From a virus, in IMG/VR virus record IMGVR_UViG_3300026521_000081, positions 1 to 64,000 of that record: a DNA stretch of 64,000 bases, one strand, 5' to 3'. Shown here in pieces: positions 62,118-64,000 of the stretch (position 1 is its first letter; each line of letters starts with the position of its first letter). Both the position numbers and the translations under genes were made by a program. The notes under the pieces are model-generated. The model made no database searches and had not been told where the DNA came from. It saw only the letters and a program-made list of their open reading frames with translations.

Positions 62118-62434
62118 GCGGTAAACAGAGTTGGCGTAGGACAAAGGCATATAAGGAATGGAGAAATAGTGTATTAGAAGAGGCAGGACATTGTTGCGAT
62201 ATCTGTGGTGTCAATAATAAAGTGATGCACGCACACCATATCGAAGATGCGAGCAATCACCCAGATATAAAGTTTGACGTAAAGAATGGAAAGTGCTTAT
62301 GTAAAAAGCACCATACATGGTTACACATACTCTATAAGCAAGGATACAGAAAGAAGACAACAAAGAAAGACTATAAGTACTTTAAGTCATTATATAAAGC
62401 TGTAGAACGAGAAACAAAGAAGAAAACAATGTAG
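62102..62434 (+). CDS. HNH endonuclease, about 110 aa, without a standard start codon
   Basis: The domain is clear: SWRRTKAYKEWRNSVLEE, CDICG, HAHHIEDASNH and CLCKKHHTWLH give the zinc cysteines and the HNH metal-binding histidines. The first in-frame ATG (62222) would remove the first zinc knuckle. The frame is open back to 62087, with no ATG, GTG or TTG; ATT codons at 62102 and 62105 follow AAGGGA, so a rare ATT start, or -1 frameshifting from the overlapping macro gene, is needed. Small free-standing HNH genes in phages are often homing endonucleases, which fits insertion at the end of another gene. Confidence 0.7.
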   Translation: MIRHVSGKQSWRRTKAYKEWRNSVLEEAGHCCDICGVNNKVMHAHHIEDASNHPDIKFDVKNGKCLCKKHHTWLHILYKQGYRKKTTKKDYKYFKSLYKAVERETKKKTM

Positions 62435-62439
62435 GTATC

Positions 62440-62460
62440 TGTATCTGACGTTAAGATACA
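62440..62460 (+). terminator. Weak terminator after the HNH gene
   Basis: A 7-bp stem TGTATCT/AGATACA with a 7-nt loop; T-rich sequence (AATATTTTTC) comes only 10 nt later. Confidence 0.4.
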
Positions 62461-62480
62461 ACGTATATTCAATATTTTTC

Positions 62481-62508
62481 TTAATATAATGTAATATAAT
62501 TAAAAAAA
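62481..62508 (-). promoter_or_regulatory. Orphan T-tract plus TATATTAC/TATATTAA cores
   Basis: On the minus strand ACTTTTTTTAATTATATTACATTATATTAAG. It has the architecture of the other promoters and the exact phiKZ-type TATATTAC, but points into plus-strand genes, so it would give antisense RNA. It may be only an AT-rich terminator tail. Confidence 0.3.
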
Positions 62509-62519
62509 GTATTTGCTGT

Positions 62520-62544
62520 GGATGATGACTACTCGTCATCATCC
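62520..62544 (-). terminator. Terminator overlapping the 3' end of the hairpin-rich gene
   Basis: GGATGATGAC and its complement with a 5-nt loop encode the final MDDDE of the gene; on the minus strand ACAGCAAATAC and seven T follow. Confidence 0.8.
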
Positions 62545-63071
62545 ATGTTCCTCATTACCTCCCTTATTTTTTTATAGACGGTTTTATAGTCGTCGCCATC
62601 ATAACCTCTTGCGGCGGCTTTTAATACCGCCTTCTTATCCTCATGACCGAACTGTGGGACCACTAATTTACTGACCCCAAAGCATTCACGTCTGAATGCG
62701 TTTAACGTGCGTGTACACGCACGTGTCAAGGTATGAGCCTTGACATTATTTGAAATGTGGGTGGTGTACTTTTCGTACTCCGTATTACACATCTCAAATA
62801 ATTCGTCTGGAATTATCACAGTTTTATACTGTGTAATCCCAAACTTTTTATTCAGATAGAGAATGTGACGTCTCACATTCTCTACCTCTGCCTCTTTTGG
62901 AATATACCCAATATTGGGTATATTCCAAAGAAGCTCCTCTGTTAATTTTAAAAGACCCACTTCGAAGAAGTGGTCTTTCTCACCATCAGTCGCGTAGACT
63001 GAAGCGACTACGCGACTCGTTAAATCGATGTGGTTAAAAACCACATCGACTCCCAATATTAAACATTTCAT
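62529..63071 (-). CDS. Unknown 180-aa protein encoded by hairpin-saturated DNA
   Basis: The protein is not recognised (starts MKCLILGVDVVFNHIDL, ends MRNMDDDE). It has AAAGGAGAAATT before the ATG, a promoter and a terminator, so it is a real gene. Its DNA is a chain of inverted repeats: a 20-nt perfect palindrome (62705-62724), a 34-nt perfect palindrome (62896-62929), 12-bp arms at 62857-62868/62873-62884, 10-bp arms at 62988-62997/63008-63017, 11-bp arms at 63025-63035/63039-63049, and several 6-8 bp stems between. Roughly half of all bases can pair locally. Synonymous choice seems driven by folding. No function is proposed. Confidence 0.8.
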   Translation of the reverse strand: MKCLILGVDVVFNHIDLTSRVVASVYATDGEKDHFFEVGLLKLTEELLWNIPNIGYIPKEAEVENVRRHILYLNKKFGITQYKTVIIPDELFEMCNTEYEKYTTHISNNVKAHTLTRACTRTLNAFRRECFGVSKLVVPQFGHEDKKAVLKAAARGYDGDDYKTVYKKIREVMRNMDDDE

Positions 63072-63150
63072 AATTTCTCCTTTATTATTAAGTGGGTTAT
63101 GAAGCCCATAATGTTAGCTTCTACGAAGCACAGCAATTTAATTACACCAT

Positions 63151-63166
63151 AATAATATATAGGTAA
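63151..63166 (-). promoter_or_regulatory. TATATTAT promoter core, hairpin-rich gene
   Basis: On the minus strand ACCTTTACCTATATATTATGGTG; the ACCTATATATTAT portion is identical to sites 50906 and 52215. The leader includes ATTGCTGTGC and a GCTTC/GAAGC hairpin. Confidence 0.65.
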
Positions 63167-63210
63167 AGGTGTTTGCATACAGATTCTATTATAAGAAAAG
63201 AAAAAAATAT

Positions 63211-63236
63211 GGTTAGCCAGCAGATGCTGGCTAACC
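63211..63236 (-). terminator. 12-bp terminator of the 26-aa gene
   Basis: GGTTAGCCAGCA and its complement with a 2-nt loop; on the minus strand ATATTTTTTTCTTTTC follows. Confidence 0.9.
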
Positions 63237-63237
63237 A

Positions 63238-63318
63238 TTATGTGAAGTCTAGTAGTGGGTGTACACTCCCCCCACCATTGCTTTCTTCTTCTTCTTCGTA
63301 TCCATAGAATAACTTCAT
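63238..63318 (-). CDS. Microprotein, 26 aa, in its own transcription unit
   Basis: The frame MKLFYGYEEEEESNGGGS... ends with a stop 1 nt before the terminator stem. AAAGG lies eight bases before the ATG. The unit has a full TATATTATTG promoter, the leader element, the ribosome site, the gene and a strong terminator. The protein has an aromatic start, five consecutive Glu, a Gly run and a hydrophobic end. Acidic microproteins in phages often inhibit host enzymes; that is a guess here. Without this gene the unit would have no product. Confidence 0.65.
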   Translation of the reverse strand: MKLFYGYEEEEESNGGGSVHPLLDFT

Positions 63319-63352
63319 ATTGTTGCCTTTCGATATTTAATATTATGCCCTC

Positions 63353-63399
63353 CATTACCAGCTACTGGATTATGTGCTTACACTTATAGTACCAGACTA
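63353..63399 (-). promoter_or_regulatory. 5'-leader element, copy 4
   Basis: CATTACCAGCTACTGGATTATG...CCAGACTA, 47 nt, same length as the copy at 50829, between promoter and microprotein gene. Confidence 0.6.
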
Positions 63400-63430
63400 T
63401 CTATAAATGTTTTGAACTAAATTACACTAC

Positions 63431-63453
63431 AATAATATATGGATGAAAAAAAA
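63431..63453 (-). promoter_or_regulatory. TATATTATTG promoter core with eight-T tract, microprotein gene
   Basis: On the minus strand GTATGC, eight T, CATCCATATATTATTGTAGTG. Confidence 0.75.
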
Positions 63454-63467
63454 GCATACACAAATAT

Positions 63468-63495
63468 TGATATGGTGTCATATGACACCATATCA
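63468..63495 (-). terminator. 28-nt palindromic terminator of the membrane-protein gene
   Basis: TGATATGGTGTCAT and its complement with no spacer; on the minus strand ATATTTGTGTATGC and the eight-T tract of the next promoter follow. Confidence 0.75.
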
Positions 63496-63497
63496 CA

Positions 63498-64000
63498 TTA
63501 AACATACTGCTTCAGTATCTTCAATCTACTCACTTCGTAATATATAGCAATAGTAGATACAACAACAGAAATACAGAACGTCATCTCATAAGGTATGACC
63601 GATGCAACTATTGCTGAACAAATCATCACTAACTTACCATACGCACTAATACTGTCTTTTAAATCAACAATATACTCTTTCATGTGGTCAGCAATCACTT
63701 TATCTATTCTGTTCAGAAACAGTACATTGGCAGTCATCCACACCGGACCAATAATGAGTGTGGTGTAAATGAAGTAATTATGGTCTATAAACCATAGACT
63801 TATCACAGCTGGGTAGAATACACCTATCACTAATAATACCTTATATAGTGTCAGTAGAGACATTGAACGTACTACCCTACTGAATATAACCAATCCAAAG
63901 ATTGAGCTATATACAATATGGAGATTCATATCTAGACCTATTTGTATCAGTGCTTTACCTTGGTACGTTGTCAAGTATCCTACAATTAGTCCATTGACCA
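63498..64000 (-). CDS. Multi-pass membrane protein, 5' end outside window
   Basis: The frame is open to the right edge, and no convincing start is inside the window: the TTG at 63974 has AGGA too close. Visible residues form about five hydrophobic segments (IVYSSIFGLVIFSRVV, YKVLLVIGVFYPAVISLWFI, FIYTTLIIGPVWMTANVLF, LVMICSAIVASVIPY, FCISVVVSTIAIYY) around a charged helical loop (NRIDKVIADHMKEYIVDLKDS). Function unknown; holin, transporter-like and exclusion proteins are all possible. Confidence 0.65.
   Translation of the reverse strand, partial: VNGLIVGYLTTYQGKALIQIGLDMNLHIVYSSIFGLVIFSRVVRSMSLLTLYKVLLVIGVFYPAVISLWFIDHNYFIYTTLIIGPVWMTANVLFLNRIDKVIADHMKEYIVDLKDSISAYGKLVMICSAIVASVIPYEMTFCISVVVSTIAIYYEVSRLKILKQYV

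Noticed and set aside
63068-63355. 95-aa minus-strand frame starting in the leader element and running through 63068
   Set aside because: It runs through the microprotein, its terminator and the next promoter in another frame, has no ribosome site, and its composition is not protein-like.
63498-63974. TTG at 63974 as start of the membrane protein
   Set aside because: The AGGA is only 3 nt away and the frame continues open to the window edge, so the true start is probably outside.
1-64000. tRNA genes, CRISPR arrays, insertion sequences, attachment sites
   Set aside because: No cloverleaf with a recognisable T-arm, no regularly spaced direct repeats and no transposase or integrase frames were seen; a covariance-model tRNA scan would be needed to exclude odd tRNAs.

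Overview
The window looks like part of a jumbo, contractile-tailed bacteriophage genome from the broad phiKZ/AR9-like group. It is AT-rich, gene-dense and coded on both strands, and nearly every gene has a strong AAAGGA/AAGGAG ribosome binding site. Diagnostic genes are a large terminase, tail sheath and tube, an S80-type prohead protease, a probable portal, a 2,063-residue tape-measure-like protein with two cell-wall hydrolase domains, and above all pieces of a multisubunit DNA-dependent RNA polymerase (beta, beta C-terminus, beta-prime N-terminus). The host cannot be told from the sequence. I saw no tRNA, rRNA, CRISPR array, insertion sequence or integrase.

Layout. 1-4.8 kb (minus): RecJ-like nuclease cut by the window edge, an overlapping operon with a guanylate-kinase-like protein, and unknowns. 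4.8-15.5 kb (mostly plus): terminase, three related beta-rich proteins, sheath, tube, structural proteins. 15.5-20.5 kb (minus): tail/baseplate-like protein, prohead protease, unknowns. 20.5-26.2 kb (minus): RNA polymerase beta and beta-prime-N, translationally coupled. 26.2-32.4 kb (plus): tape measure. 32.4-36.9 kb (minus): unknowns. 37.0-39.5 kb (plus): structural genes, RuvC-like resolvase, spike-like protein. 39.5-43.5 kb: zinc-ribbon protein, Rad50/SbcC-like ATPase, NAD-dependent DNA ligase. 43.6-50.2 kb: two paralogous head-type proteins, portal, a large virion-type protein. 50.4-64 kb (almost all minus): an accessory region of short units containing a MYG1-like DHH protein, a TraB-like protein, the detached beta C-terminus, a RecA-like ATPase, a SLOG protein, a ThyX-like protein, RNase HI, a macro-like protein, an HNH nuclease and microproteins.

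Regulation. Many minus-strand units share one design: T-tract, TATATTAT-type promoter core, leader, Shine-Dalgarno, gene(s), palindromic terminator. The core resembles the early promoters reported for phiKZ (TATATTAC) and AR9 (TATATTAT), which are read by the phage's own polymerase, so the polymerase genes and these promoters probably form one system. Four units carry a related leader hairpin element. One unit has a promoter and a terminator but no ORF, and is a candidate small RNA with an anti-Shine-Dalgarno-like loop.

Most unusual: two genes in the accessory region (50984-52084 and 62529-63071) are built almost end to end from perfect or near-perfect inverted repeats while staying open reading frames. 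Their mRNAs should fold into chains of hairpins. I know of no standard explanation for this.
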